A stretch of DNA of 5,590 nucleotides. Origin: Oscillospiraceae bacterium (GTDB lineage Bacteria; Bacillota; Clostridia; Oscillospirales; Oscillospiraceae). A model generated the notes under the pieces. It was not told the DNA's origin. It saw only the letters and a program-made list of their open reading frames with translations, and did no database searches. Shown here one piece after another: positions 1 to 5,568 of this stretch (position 1 is the stretch's first letter; each line of letters opens with the position of its first letter). The position numbers and the translations under genes are program-made. The stretch lies in the NCBI GenBank assembly GCA_902765975.1, contig CACXBO010000121.1, forward strand, positions 1 to 5,590, written 5' to 3'.

Positions 1-1127
1 GGTCTTCCGTCCTCTCTGATGGCGAGAGCCTCCTTTATCATCATGTGGCCCTGCACCCTGCTGTTTGAGGTCCCGGTGAGCGGCACTCCGTTCTCCGCAA
101 AAATCTCCGCCATCGTCCTGCCCGTATCCTTCTGCCTCGACCATAGATCCGGCGGGGCGAAGGTCGCCTCTATCCTCTCCCCGGGCGTCGTCCTCTCGCA
201 TATGCCGCGGGCGGCGTCGCGCACTATGAGTCCCTTCTCCTTCCACTCCCTGTAAACGTAGCGCCTGCCCTTCTCGTCCACCGCCCACCAGAGCGAGACG
301 AGGGCGTCGAGACCGTAGTCGATGCTTCTGAACCTTCTCCAGTGCTCCGGTATGAGAAATCCGGGGCAAAGGTGCGTCTCTCTTTTGAACTCCGGGAAGT
401 AATTTCCGCCGATAGCGTCCCATTTCCCGTATCTGTACGCCGCTCTGAGATCCTCCGGCATATTGGCGAGCATCTTCAGATACCAGGGCGAGGATCTTAT
501 GAGCGGCAGATTGTCCTCCACCGTCGCCGGAATGAAAACGTAATCGTCCGGGTTCTCGTCTGACTCCGGATCGTCGGGCGACCTTCTGAAATCCCTGTCG
601 ATAAAAAGCCGCTTCACCCAGTAATGCCCGACTCCGCCGGGATTGCAGGTCAGATACATGCGCTTCGGAAAGGCATTGACTCCTCTCAGGCAGCCGCCGA
701 GGAAATTGAAGGCTCTCTCCGTAAACTGCGTCGCCTCGTCGATGAATATCCAGTCGAACTCCAGCCCCTGATACTCCTGCTCGCTCATCTCTCCCGACCA
801 GTGCCCGAATTTGACAGTAGAGCCGTTAGCGAAGGTCATAAGCCGCGAGGAGCCGTTATATACGAAATGCTCCTTCGGCGCGAGCTTCAGGATAGGTCTT
901 ATGTGGTTTTCCTCAAGCTCCGGATACGTCCTTCTCATGATCAGTATCCTTATCCCCGGATTATAAAGCGCCCCGCCCACAGCCTTGACCCTCACAGCCC
1001 ATGTCTTCCCCCCTCCCTTTGCCCCTCCGTAGGCTGTGAAGGCCGCCCTGCTTCTTAAAAACTCCTCCTGCTTTGCGTTCGGTCTCCCGGGATTCCAAAC
1101 AAGCTCTCTCTTTCTGAAATAACTCAC
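1..1127 (-). CDS. terL: Phage terminase large subunit, C-terminus cut by window edge
   Basis: This is the ATP-driven DNA-packaging motor and nuclease that cuts concatemeric phage DNA and pumps it into the prohead. The reading frame is open from a GTG at 1127 to the left edge, giving 375 complete codons. The ATPase domain shows a Walker A loop GGAKGGGKT (residues 34-42), a Walker B strand WIFIDEAT (126-133, D130/E131) and a TCNP coupling motif (160-163). The RNase H-like nuclease domain begins around 265, with SIDYG (D270) and APPDLW (D327) as likely metal-binding acids; the third acid should lie beyond the edge. The GTG was chosen because AAGGAGGG (1141-1148) precedes it and the protein then begins MSYFRKRELVWNP; the 13-nt spacing is a little long. 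It lies 34 nt downstream of the probable small subunit, so the two are surely co-transcribed. The family assignment is secure; the phage type is not determined. Confidence 0.95.
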   Translation of the reverse strand, partial: MSYFRKRELVWNPGRPNAKQEEFLRSRAAFTAYGGAKGGGKTWAVRVKAVGGALYNPGIRILIMRRTYPELEENHIRPILKLAPKEHFVYNGSSRLMTFANGSTVKFGHWSGEMSEQEYQGLEFDWIFIDEATQFTERAFNFLGGCLRGVNAFPKRMYLTCNPGGVGHYWVKRLFIDRDFRRSPDDPESDENPDDYVFIPATVEDNLPLIRSSPWYLKMLANMPEDLRAAYRYGKWDAIGGNYFPEFKRETHLCPGFLIPEHWRRFRSIDYGLDALVSLWWAVDEKGRRYVYREWKEKGLIVRDAARGICERTTPGERIEATFAPPDLWSRQKDTGRTMAEIFAENGVPLTGTSNSRVQGHMMIKEALAIREDGR

Positions 1128-1161
1128 TTTTTTAAGCTTTCCCTCCTTAAAATACAGGCTC

Positions 1162-1512
1162 TCATTTGAAAGCCTCCTCTGCTTCTCCCTCGAACTTAAC
1201 TCTCAGAACAGGTTTTCCCTCCTCCTCTCCGTCCTCTCTCATAAGCTTGATGATATTTGCGGAAAAAGTCGCAAGCTTTGAGTCCTCAAGACCTCTCATG
1301 ATCCAGTAATGCTCTCTGTAGTTTATGAATCTGAGCGCGTCTCTCTTTCTCTTCTCTCCGCTCTCCCCTCTCCGCATCGCCGCAAGCTCCTCCTCCGTTA
1401 TACCGGTTTTAGTCTCCAGTATATACAGCGTCGGCGGAACACCCGAGGCTTCACAGTAATCGATAAGCTCATGGATCTTTTTTCTTATATCCCTTTCAGG
1501 GATCCGGCCCAT
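1162..1512 (-). CDS. Probable phage terminase small subunit (DNA-recognition protein)
   Basis: This 116-residue charged, soluble protein is encoded immediately upstream of the terminase large subunit, the usual position of the small subunit, which recognises the packaging site and delivers DNA to the motor. What can be seen is an N-terminal helical segment (IRKKIHELIDYCEASG, 9-24). A helix-turn-helix-like stretch follows (about 25-50, PPTLYILETKTGITEEELAAM), then a basic linker (51-58) and a second helical part with SANIIKLMRED (84-94), which resembles the 'N-x-I-F-x-L-K' region seen in small subunits of Firmicute phages. The acidic tail may be flexible. The ATG at 1512 has GGAGGGG ten nucleotides upstream. 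A strong extended -10 promoter lies about 30 nt before the start. The function rests mainly on gene order, size and the HTH-like segment; another small phage DNA-binding protein is possible. Confidence 0.7.
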   Translation of the reverse strand: MGRIPERDIRKKIHELIDYCEASGVPPTLYILETKTGITEEELAAMRRGESGEKRKRDALRFINYREHYWIMRGLEDSKLATFSANIIKLMREDGEEEGKPVLRVKFEGEAEEAFK

Positions 1513-1542
1513 ACCCCCCGGCCCCCTCCCGTTTTTTTTAGT

Positions 1543-1571
1543 ATTATAGCATTAAAAACTTAATTTTGTAA
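1543..1571 (-). promoter_or_regulatory. Promoter of the terminase gene pair
   Basis: On the minus strand a perfect -10 TATAAT (1543-1548) is preceded by TG at the right offset (TGCTATAAT, extended -10). A weak -35 TTACAA (1566-1571, 3 of 6 matches) lies 17 bp upstream. It sits about 30 nt before the start of the 116-residue gene, in an AT-rich spacer. The extended -10 may compensate for the poor -35. Confidence 0.65.
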
Positions 1572-1581
1572 GGCAAAGAAC

Positions 1582-1595
1582 ATTAAAATTTTAAT
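1582..1595. promoter_or_regulatory. Perfect AT palindrome upstream of the terminase promoter
   Basis: ATTAAAATTTTAAT is a perfect 14-bp palindrome, 10 bp upstream of the -35 box of the terminase promoter. It could be an operator for a phage regulator or an A+T-rich UP-type element. Chance is a real alternative, because the surrounding 90 bp are very AT-rich. Confidence 0.3.
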
Positions 1596-1621
1596 TGCCA
1601 TAAAAAGTTACGGATTTTGGG

Positions 1622-1654
1622 CAAAAGAAGAGGGAGGCGCGGTTTGCGTCTCCC
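1622..1654 (-). terminator. Probable ribU terminator
   Basis: Downstream of ribU on the minus strand, GGGAGACGC (1646-1654) and GCGCCTCCC (1632-1640) form a 9-bp stem with one A-C mismatch around a 5-nt loop. The pyrimidine/T-rich run TCTTCTTTTG follows (down to about 1622). The broken T-tract makes it a moderate terminator. On the plus strand the same stem has a G-U pair instead and is followed by a T6 run a few bases later, so it could also stop antisense transcription. Confidence 0.55.
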
Positions 1655-1693
1655 ATACGGTATCGTTTTTTGAGTTTTTCGCCGGTTATTTTT

Positions 1694-2278
1694 TCAGTCG
1701 CGCCCCTTGAGCAGCGGTCTGAGCCTTTTATAAGTGAGAACTGTCAGGACGACGGAGATAAGCCCCTTCAGGAGGGTGAAGGGCACGTTGAAGATGAAGA
1801 GGCAGGCGGCGAGACCGTCCACTCCGGGGATTATCGCCTGGTATGCGGCAATTATCCTGTCGAGGGGCATCAGGCTCATATAGAAGGGGTAAGTGATAAA
1901 GAGGTTGATCGGGAAGGAGAGGAGCGCCATGAGAAGAGCGCCCGCAAGAGAGCCCCATACAGCGCCCTTTTTCGTCTTTTTAAGCCTGTAGACGAGCCCC
2001 GCGGTAAAGGTGAAAACCGCGCCGAGCAGGAAATTGGATAGCTCGCCGACTCCCGCCGTCTTTGTCATAAGAAGATGGATGAGGTTTTTAACGAGGCAGA
2101 CCGCGACGCCGTAGACCGGACCGAGGGCGAAGGACGCGAGCAGTGCGGGAAACTCCGAAAGGTCGAGCTTTATAAACGAGGGCATGAACGGCACGGAAAA
2201 GTCCAGGAGCATAAGAACGAAGGCTATCGCGCTGAGGACTGCCGTTACGGTTAGAGCGCGGAGCTTTTTATTTTTCAC
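1694..2278 (-). CDS. ribU: Riboflavin ECF transporter substrate-binding subunit RibU
   Basis: This is the membrane S-component that binds riboflavin and, together with the shared EcfA/EcfA'/EcfT energy-coupling module (not in this window), imports it. The 194-residue product is very hydrophobic, with about six membrane segments. The first (10-28) carries an AxxxA pattern (A13, A17) of the kind S-components use to dock on EcfT. The next region shows the RibU-like signature PSFIKLDLSEFPALL (33-47), followed by FALGPVYG (50-57) and KNLIH (64-68). A basic tail, KRLRPLLKGRD, ends the protein. The length is normal for the family. An upstream GTG at 2287 is in frame, but it is part of the Shine-Dalgarno GGAGGTG (2285-2291). 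The GTG at 2278, six bases after that site, is therefore taken as the start. The FMN riboswitch in its leader independently supports riboflavin as the substrate. Confidence 0.95.
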   Translation of the reverse strand: MKNKKLRALTVTAVLSAIAFVLMLLDFSVPFMPSFIKLDLSEFPALLASFALGPVYGVAVCLVKNLIHLLMTKTAGVGELSNFLLGAVFTFTAGLVYRLKKTKKGAVWGSLAGALLMALLSFPINLFITYPFYMSLMPLDRIIAAYQAIIPGVDGLAACLFIFNVPFTLLKGLISVVLTVLTYKRLRPLLKGRD

Positions 2279-2284
2279 TTTGAG

Positions 2285-2291
2285 CACCTCC
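2285..2291 (-). promoter_or_regulatory. ribU ribosome binding site that contains an unused in-frame GTG
   Basis: The minus strand reads GGAGGTG, then CTCAAA, then the start GTG. The last three bases of the Shine-Dalgarno sequence are themselves an in-frame GTG that automatic callers may choose. That choice would leave the gene with no ribosome binding site and would add the residues MLK before the true start. Confidence 0.8.
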
Positions 2292-2329
2292 GAAAAAATA
2301 TAAGCGCCCGACCGGAAGCGATCGGGCGC
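2292..2329 (-). terminator. Intrinsic terminator of the FMN riboswitch expression platform
   Basis: On the minus strand an 8-bp GC-rich stem, GCGCCCGA (2322-2329) with TCGGGCGC (2304-2311), is followed by TTATATTTTTT just before the ribU Shine-Dalgarno site. This fits FMN-induced transcription termination. The 5' arm with flanking bases (CGCGCCCGA, 2322-2330) can alternatively pair with TCGGGGCG (2442-2449) at the 5' side of the aptamer with one bulged base. That pairing is a plausible antiterminator when FMN is absent; it is inferred from complementarity only. Confidence 0.85.
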
Positions 2330-2346
2330 GGACAGGCGGTAAACGC

Positions 2347-2454
<108 letters not shown>

Positions 2455-2474
2455 AGTTATTTAGTTCGTACACC

Positions 2475-2502
2475 ATTATACGCGGGTTTTTGCGATTTGC
2501 AA
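2475..2502 (-). promoter_or_regulatory. Promoter of the ribU riboswitch transcript
   Basis: On the minus strand -10 TATAAT (2475-2480) and -35 TTGCAA (2497-2502, 4 of 6 matches) are separated by 16 bp. Transcription would start just before the riboswitch P1 helix. It lies in the spacer after gatD. No convincing terminator with a T-tract was found between gatD and this promoter, so some read-through from the upstream operon is possible. Confidence 0.75.
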
Positions 2503-2547
2503 GAGTTTTTTCCTCCGCGCCTTTAAGCCGCGATGCGCGCGGAAGGC

Positions 2548-3255
2548 TCAATATACGAAATTGCGGCCCGGCTCGGAGAAATCTCTCAGCCTTCTCTCAT
2601 ATACCTCTAAAGCCGTCTTCTCGCAGGCGAGTGACGGGCTTTGAACGCCGAGAAGGCGCAGGAGATACTTTGTAAACGGCGGGTTCAGCACGAGGAGCGG
2701 ACCGAGGAGATAGGTCATCATAAGGTTGTTGTCCCTTATTCCCTCAGCCTTTGTCTCCGGGTTTAGCCCTGCACCTCGCAGGGTGGTGAAGAGCCCCGCC
2801 CCGTTATCTCCGTAGCTGTGTCCGAACTGGCCCTTGAAGCCGACTATCCTCATGCCGTCGAGCTCGCCGAGGTAGAGGGCGTTGTATCTGTTCAGCATAT
2901 GCCTCTCGGAGCGTATCGGATAGAGGCCGAGCATTTCGAGCCTGTTCCCGTTCTCCTCCTCGATATACTCTCCGAATATCTCAAGGGCGTTGCCTGTGAC
3001 GAGGGTCACGCCGCCCTCCGCCGTGCGCTTTTTAATGTCCTCAACGTAAGGTCTGAGCGCGTCGCGGACTATCTCCTGTCCGCGCTCCGTCGTGCCGCCA
3101 AGATAGAGGAGGTCGACCCTCTCCGATATAAAGCGCGGCTTTTCTGTGAGCTTCGTGTTAACTATCTCCGCGCCGCAGGAGCGGGCGAGGTATTCCGCAT
3201 TGTATAAGTCCCCGTAGAGGTTAGCTATCTCGGGGTAAAGCACCTCGATAATCAT
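2548..3255 (-). CDS. GatD-like glutamine amidotransferase homologue lacking the catalytic residues
   Basis: The 235-residue protein belongs to the CobB/CobQ-like class I amidotransferase fold and sits next to murT, the position of GatD. GatD normally frees ammonia from glutamine so that MurT can amidate the D-Glu of lipid II. Family features seen are NLYGD (12-16), YLGGTTERGQE (51-61, equivalent to the usual GGQDREQ), GFKGQFG (139-145) and TYLLGPLLVLNP (181-192). The nucleophile-elbow segment reads VTGNALEIFG (86-95) where GatD has a CGGYQLLG-type motif with the catalytic Cys. The usual TYLHGP reads TYLLGP, with L184 in place of the catalytic His. The only cysteines, C27 and C211, are far from the elbow in sequence. 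The start ATG overlaps the murT stop (ATGA, 3252-3255), so translation is coupled. The fold and pairing are clear, but canonical glutaminase activity is very unlikely. The symbol gatD is withheld for that reason; it may be a structural or repurposed partner. Confidence 0.85.
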   Translation of the reverse strand: MIIEVLYPEIANLYGDLYNAEYLARSCGAEIVNTKLTEKPRFISERVDLLYLGGTTERGQEIVRDALRPYVEDIKKRTAEGGVTLVTGNALEIFGEYIEEENGNRLEMLGLYPIRSERHMLNRYNALYLGELDGMRIVGFKGQFGHSYGDNGAGLFTTLRGAGLNPETKAEGIRDNNLMMTYLLGPLLVLNPPFTKYLLRLLGVQSPSLACEKTALEVYERRLRDFSEPGRNFVY

Positions 3256-4625
3256 CTCTCCGCCGCCTTTCCCGCGAGCGTCTTTATTTTACTGCGCACC
3301 TTGAAAACATAGTCGAGCTGATCGGCGGCGTAGAACATAAATATCGAGCTGCCGGGCTCGAAGCGGAGCGCCTCGGCGGCCTTCTCCGCGTCCTCAATGC
3401 ATTCTATCTTCTCCGGCTCAACTCCGGCGAGCTCCAGGCGGAGCTTATAGTCTATGGCGCGCGGTCCGGTCGCTATGATATGCGTTATATCCGGCGAGGC
3501 GAGGAACTCGAAATCGCAGTCGTAGAGCCAGGAGGTATTCTCCGACCAGTGACGCTCGTCGGTCATGCAGCTCATCATCATAAAGAGCTCCTTCTTCCCC
3601 GGCCTGTGCGAGACGTAGTCGAAGGCGCGGGACGAGGCGAGGGCGTTAAGCCCCTTCGCCATCTGATTTGTAAGGGTGACGTTCCCGACCTTCTCCGAGC
3701 CGTAGCGCGTCGCCACTATCTCCATGCCGTCCATCGCCTTCGAAATCTCGGCGTGCGAGAGTCCGAGGCGGCGGCAGAGCGTTATTACCGTCACCATATT
3801 GTAAACGTTGAAAACGCTGTCGCTGAGCAAAGGGTACTCGTGAGTCTCATCCTTCTCACGGAAGGTCATCCTCATAGCGGGAATATCGACGTCCGTGCCC
3901 GCGCAGTCGTAATCGGGAGCGCAAAAGCCGCAGGCGGGGCAGCGCGCTTTGCCGATGTGGTGGTATCTGAGGTAATCGTATTTGAGCTCGTGGGAGCAAA
4001 CGGGGCAGATGCGTATATCGCTGAGCCTGTTCGGGCACTCGGTGAGGTCCGTCGGCATACGGTCGATGCCGAAATACACCCTTTCGTTTTCCGGGGCGAC
4101 GCGGGAGGAAATGAGGTCGTCCGCGTTCAGAACGAGGGTCGTTTCCGCCGGGATATTGGCGGAGAGGAAATCGGCGATATACTGCGGATGCGCGTTTCGC
4201 ATTATCGAATCGCGGAAGAGGTTTGTTATCGCTATAAGCTCCGGCTTGAGGTACGGATATATGCGCTTTGCGCTGCGCTCGTCGGTCTCAAGCACGGCGA
4301 GATCGTACTTCGGCCTGTTAATAAGGCTCACGCCGTTCAGAAGAGCTGTCGAAACGCCGGAGTTGATATTCGACCCCGCCCTGTTCGACAGGACGCGGCG
4401 TCCGGCGCGTTCGAGAACGTCTACCGTCATATTCGTGACCGTCGTCTTGCCGTTCGTTCCGGTTATGCAAACGATATGCCTGGGCTTTGCGACGTATCTG
4501 AGGAATTCGGGGCAAATCTTCAGGGCGAGCTTGCCCGGAAAATCCGTTCCTTTATGTCCCGTGAGCTTCAGAATGGGCTTTGAAAGCTTCGCGAGAAAGA
4601 GGGCAATAATAAATCTGAGCTTCAT
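3252..4625 (-). CDS. murT: MurT-like Mur ligase (DUF1727), divergent
   Basis: MurT is an ATP-dependent Mur-ligase-family enzyme that, with GatD, converts D-Glu in the lipid II stem peptide to D-isoglutamine at the cytoplasmic membrane. The 457-residue product begins with a hydrophobic segment and GHKGTDFPGKLALKICP (23-39), as in MurT proteins. It has an intact ATP loop, GTNGKTT (56-62, K60), then SNRAGSNINSG (80-90), ETDE (113-116) and TNLFRDS (134-140). The zinc ribbon has C207/C210 and C229/C232, followed by NVYN (273-276) and a C-terminal DUF1727 region. Divergent points are NTSWLYD (363-369), where the family normally has DxSWIWD, so N363 replaces the Asp expected to complete the GatD triad, and TNQMAKGLN (319-327) instead of a KNPAGxN-type motif. 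It overlaps trmB upstream and the GatD-like gene downstream by 4 nt each. Ligase ATP binding looks retained; the substrate is uncertain. Confidence 0.88.
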   Translation of the reverse strand: MKLRFIIALFLAKLSKPILKLTGHKGTDFPGKLALKICPEFLRYVAKPRHIVCITGTNGKTTVTNMTVDVLERAGRRVLSNRAGSNINSGVSTALLNGVSLINRPKYDLAVLETDERSAKRIYPYLKPELIAITNLFRDSIMRNAHPQYIADFLSANIPAETTLVLNADDLISSRVAPENERVYFGIDRMPTDLTECPNRLSDIRICPVCSHELKYDYLRYHHIGKARCPACGFCAPDYDCAGTDVDIPAMRMTFREKDETHEYPLLSDSVFNVYNMVTVITLCRRLGLSHAEISKAMDGMEIVATRYGSEKVGNVTLTNQMAKGLNALASSRAFDYVSHRPGKKELFMMMSCMTDERHWSENTSWLYDCDFEFLASPDITHIIATGPRAIDYKLRLELAGVEPEKIECIEDAEKAAEALRFEPGSSIFMFYAADQLDYVFKVRSKIKTLAGKAAER

Positions 4626-5281
4626 ATCTTCACCTCGGAGGGCGTCCTGTTTTTCCGTGCTACAAGGCGGTTTATCGGCACTCCCTCGTTATAGAATTTC
4701 TCCTCGTAATCTGTCATAACGCCGCTTATTCCCTCCGCGTGGAGGTCGCAGCTCACCTCGTAGAGCCCCCAGGAATTCTGGCTGAAGCTCTGAATGCTCC
4801 AGAGGAAGAGCGGACGGTTGTCCGTCTTGAAGCGTATCTCTCCGCCGGGCGCGAGCACGGTCTCATAGAGCGAGAGGAAGGCGGGCGCCGTGAGCCTGCG
4901 CTTTGCCTGACGCGACTTTTTCCACGGGTCGGGGAAGTTTATGTATATCCCGTCCGCCTCGCCGGGAGCGAAGAGGTCGCAGAGCTTCGCCGCGTCCACG
5001 TCGATAAATCGCACGTTCTTTATATTCTCGGCCTTTGCGCGCTCCATGGCGACGACCATGGCGTCCGGCACTCTCTCCACAGCGATGAGGAGGGTCTTCT
5101 CCTCGGCCTTCGCCGTTCCGACGGTGAAGCGCCCCTTGCCGCAGCCGAGCTCCAGCCAAAGCGCGTCGTAGCCCGGAAAGGCCTCGCGCCATCGTCCCCG
5201 TAGCTTCTCCGGCTCCCTTATAAGCCAGTCCTCGCAGGCCGCCATACGCGGCGCGAGGTTGGGCTTTTTTCTCATTCTCAT
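4622..5281 (-). CDS. trmB: tRNA (guanine-N7-)-methyltransferase TrmB
   Basis: TrmB transfers a methyl group from S-adenosylmethionine to N7 of G46 in the variable loop of tRNAs. The 219-residue protein is of normal family length. It shows the SAM-binding motif ELGCGKGRF (44-52), the acidic end of strand two (VER, E69), DVD (94-96), the strongly diagnostic NFPDPWKK (115-122) with a basic KRRL (127-130), FKTDN (151-155), and TDYEEKFYNEG (190-200), equivalent to the conserved T-x-Y-E-x-x-F signature. The ATG at 5281 is preferred over the Met two codons later because AGAGGG lies about nine bases upstream. The stop overlaps the murT start (ATGA, 4622-4625). It is the first gene of a tRNA-modification plus cell-wall operon and is transcribed divergently from a tRNA gene. 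Confidence 0.97.
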   Translation of the reverse strand: MRMRKKPNLAPRMAACEDWLIREPEKLRGRWREAFPGYDALWLELGCGKGRFTVGTAKAEEKTLLIAVERVPDAMVVAMERAKAENIKNVRFIDVDAAKLCDLFAPGEADGIYINFPDPWKKSRQAKRRLTAPAFLSLYETVLAPGGEIRFKTDNRPLFLWSIQSFSQNSWGLYEVSCDLHAEGISGVMTDYEEKFYNEGVPINRLVARKNRTPSEVKI

Positions 5282-5317
5282 AGGTTTTCGCCCTCTCTAA
5301 AAATCAGTCCAAATTAT

Positions 5318-5346
5318 ATTTTACCACACTTTCCGCAAAACATCAA
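5318..5346 (-). promoter_or_regulatory. Promoter of the trmB-murT-gatD-like operon
   Basis: On the minus strand -35 TTGATG (5341-5346) and -10 TAAAAT (5318-5323) have an ideal 17-bp spacer, and TGG stands before the -10 (extended -10). An overlapping TATAAT (5313-5318) is an alternative -10, but it has a poorer -35 at the required distance. The site is about 40 nt upstream of the trmB start and only a few bases from the divergent tRNA promoter. Confidence 0.75.
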
Positions 5347-5354
5347 AATATTTC

Positions 5355-5383
5355 TTGAATAATTTGCCGCATTAAGTTATAAT
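5355..5383 (+). promoter_or_regulatory. tRNA-Pro promoter
   Basis: TTGAAT (5355-5360) and TATAAT (5378-5383) are separated by exactly 17 bp, a near-consensus sigma-A-type promoter. It lies 13 bp before the mature tRNA 5' end. It is back-to-back with the trmB promoter: the two -35 boxes are only 8 bp apart. Confidence 0.85.
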
Positions 5384-5396
5384 CATATCGCAGTAT

Positions 5397-5472
5397 CCGG
5401 GTGTAGCGCAGTTGGTAGCGCGCGTGCTTTGGGAGCACGATGCCGCAGGTTCGAATCCTGTCACTCGGACCA
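5397..5472 (+). tRNA. tRNA-Pro (anticodon UGG)
   Basis: This is a 76-nt cloverleaf with encoded CCA. The acceptor stem CCGGGTG/CACTCGG pairs over all seven positions, including one G-U. The D-arm GCGC-AGTTGGTA-GCGC and the anticodon stem CGTGC/GCACG with loop TTTGGGA (anticodon TGG at 5430-5432) are intact. The variable loop is ATGCC, and the T-arm is GCAGG-TTCGAAT-CCTGT. UGG reads CCN proline codons by wobble, with CCA the cognate. It has its own promoter and a strong terminator, so it is a single-gene transcription unit. The G at the centre of the variable loop (ATGCC) is a possible site for the m7G46 modification made by the neighbouring trmB product; this is inferred from position only. 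Confidence 0.98.
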
Positions 5473-5508
5473 AAATCCCTCAGCCCTTTTTAGGGCTGAG
5501 GGATTTTG
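5471..5508 (+). terminator. Long-stem terminator of tRNA-Pro
   Basis: Perfect 17-bp inverted arms, CAAAATCCCTCAGCCCT (5471-5487) and AGGGCTGAGGGATTTTG (5492-5508), enclose a TTTT loop. The stem's own A/T ends supply the T-run in either direction, so it should work bidirectionally. The first two bases of the arm overlap the CCA end of the tRNA. Confidence 0.9.
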
Positions 5509-5518
5509 CTTGTTGAAT

Positions 5519-5532
5519 ACAGGATTCGAACC
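5519..5532 (-). repeat. Inverted copy of the tRNA T-arm
   Basis: ACAGGATTCGAACC is an exact 14-bp inverted copy of GGTTCGAATCCTGT (5448-5461) in the tRNA-Pro T-arm. It is placed symmetrically about the terminator hairpin. The surrounding bases do not fold into a second tRNA: its would-be T-stem CTCGG/CCTGT does not pair and no acceptor or anticodon arm follows. It is best described as a tRNA-derived fragment. Confidence 0.75.
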
Positions 5533-5543
5533 GAGCGGTGTAA

Positions 5544-5568
5544 GAAAATGTGCCGGTGGCACGTTTTC
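5544..5568. repeat. Repeat-like hairpin next to the tRNA unit
   Basis: GAAAATGTGCC (5544-5554) and GGCACGTTTTC (5558-5568) form an 11-bp stem with a single T-G pair and a GGT loop. A short second hairpin, CCGC-GAG-GCGG (5570-5580), follows directly and is GC-rich to the window edge. Two tandem compact hairpins in an intergenic space resemble REP- or BIME-type dispersed elements. No second copy is in this window, so repetition cannot be shown. Confidence 0.45.

Noticed and set aside
19..1058. Three plus-strand frames at 19-255, 342-563 and 624-1058
   Set aside because: They lie opposite the terminase large subunit, whose Walker A, Walker B and nuclease motifs are unambiguous.
1632..1654. Plus-strand terminator for a gene entering from the left
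   Set aside because: There is no plus-strand gene to the left that it could serve; it is better explained as the end of ribU.
1670..2041. Plus-strand frame of 123 codons opposite ribU
   Set aside because: It has a very acidic low-complexity composition and is antisense to a clear RibU membrane protein under a riboswitch.
2279..2287. Start of ribU at the upstream GTG (2287)
   Set aside because: That GTG is part of the Shine-Dalgarno GGAGGTG, and the GTG at 2278 has ideal spacing from it.
3480..4583. Long plus-strand open frame of 367 codons opposite murT
   Set aside because: It is antisense to a clear MurT homologue, shows no recognisable domain, and has the Arg/Val/Glu-rich composition typical of shadow frames in GC-rich genes.
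3982..4719. Second long plus-strand frame (245 codons) opposite murT and the end of trmB
   Set aside because: It crosses a real gene junction on the other strand, is rich in Ser/Arg with no motif, and has no convincing promoter or ribosome binding site of its own.
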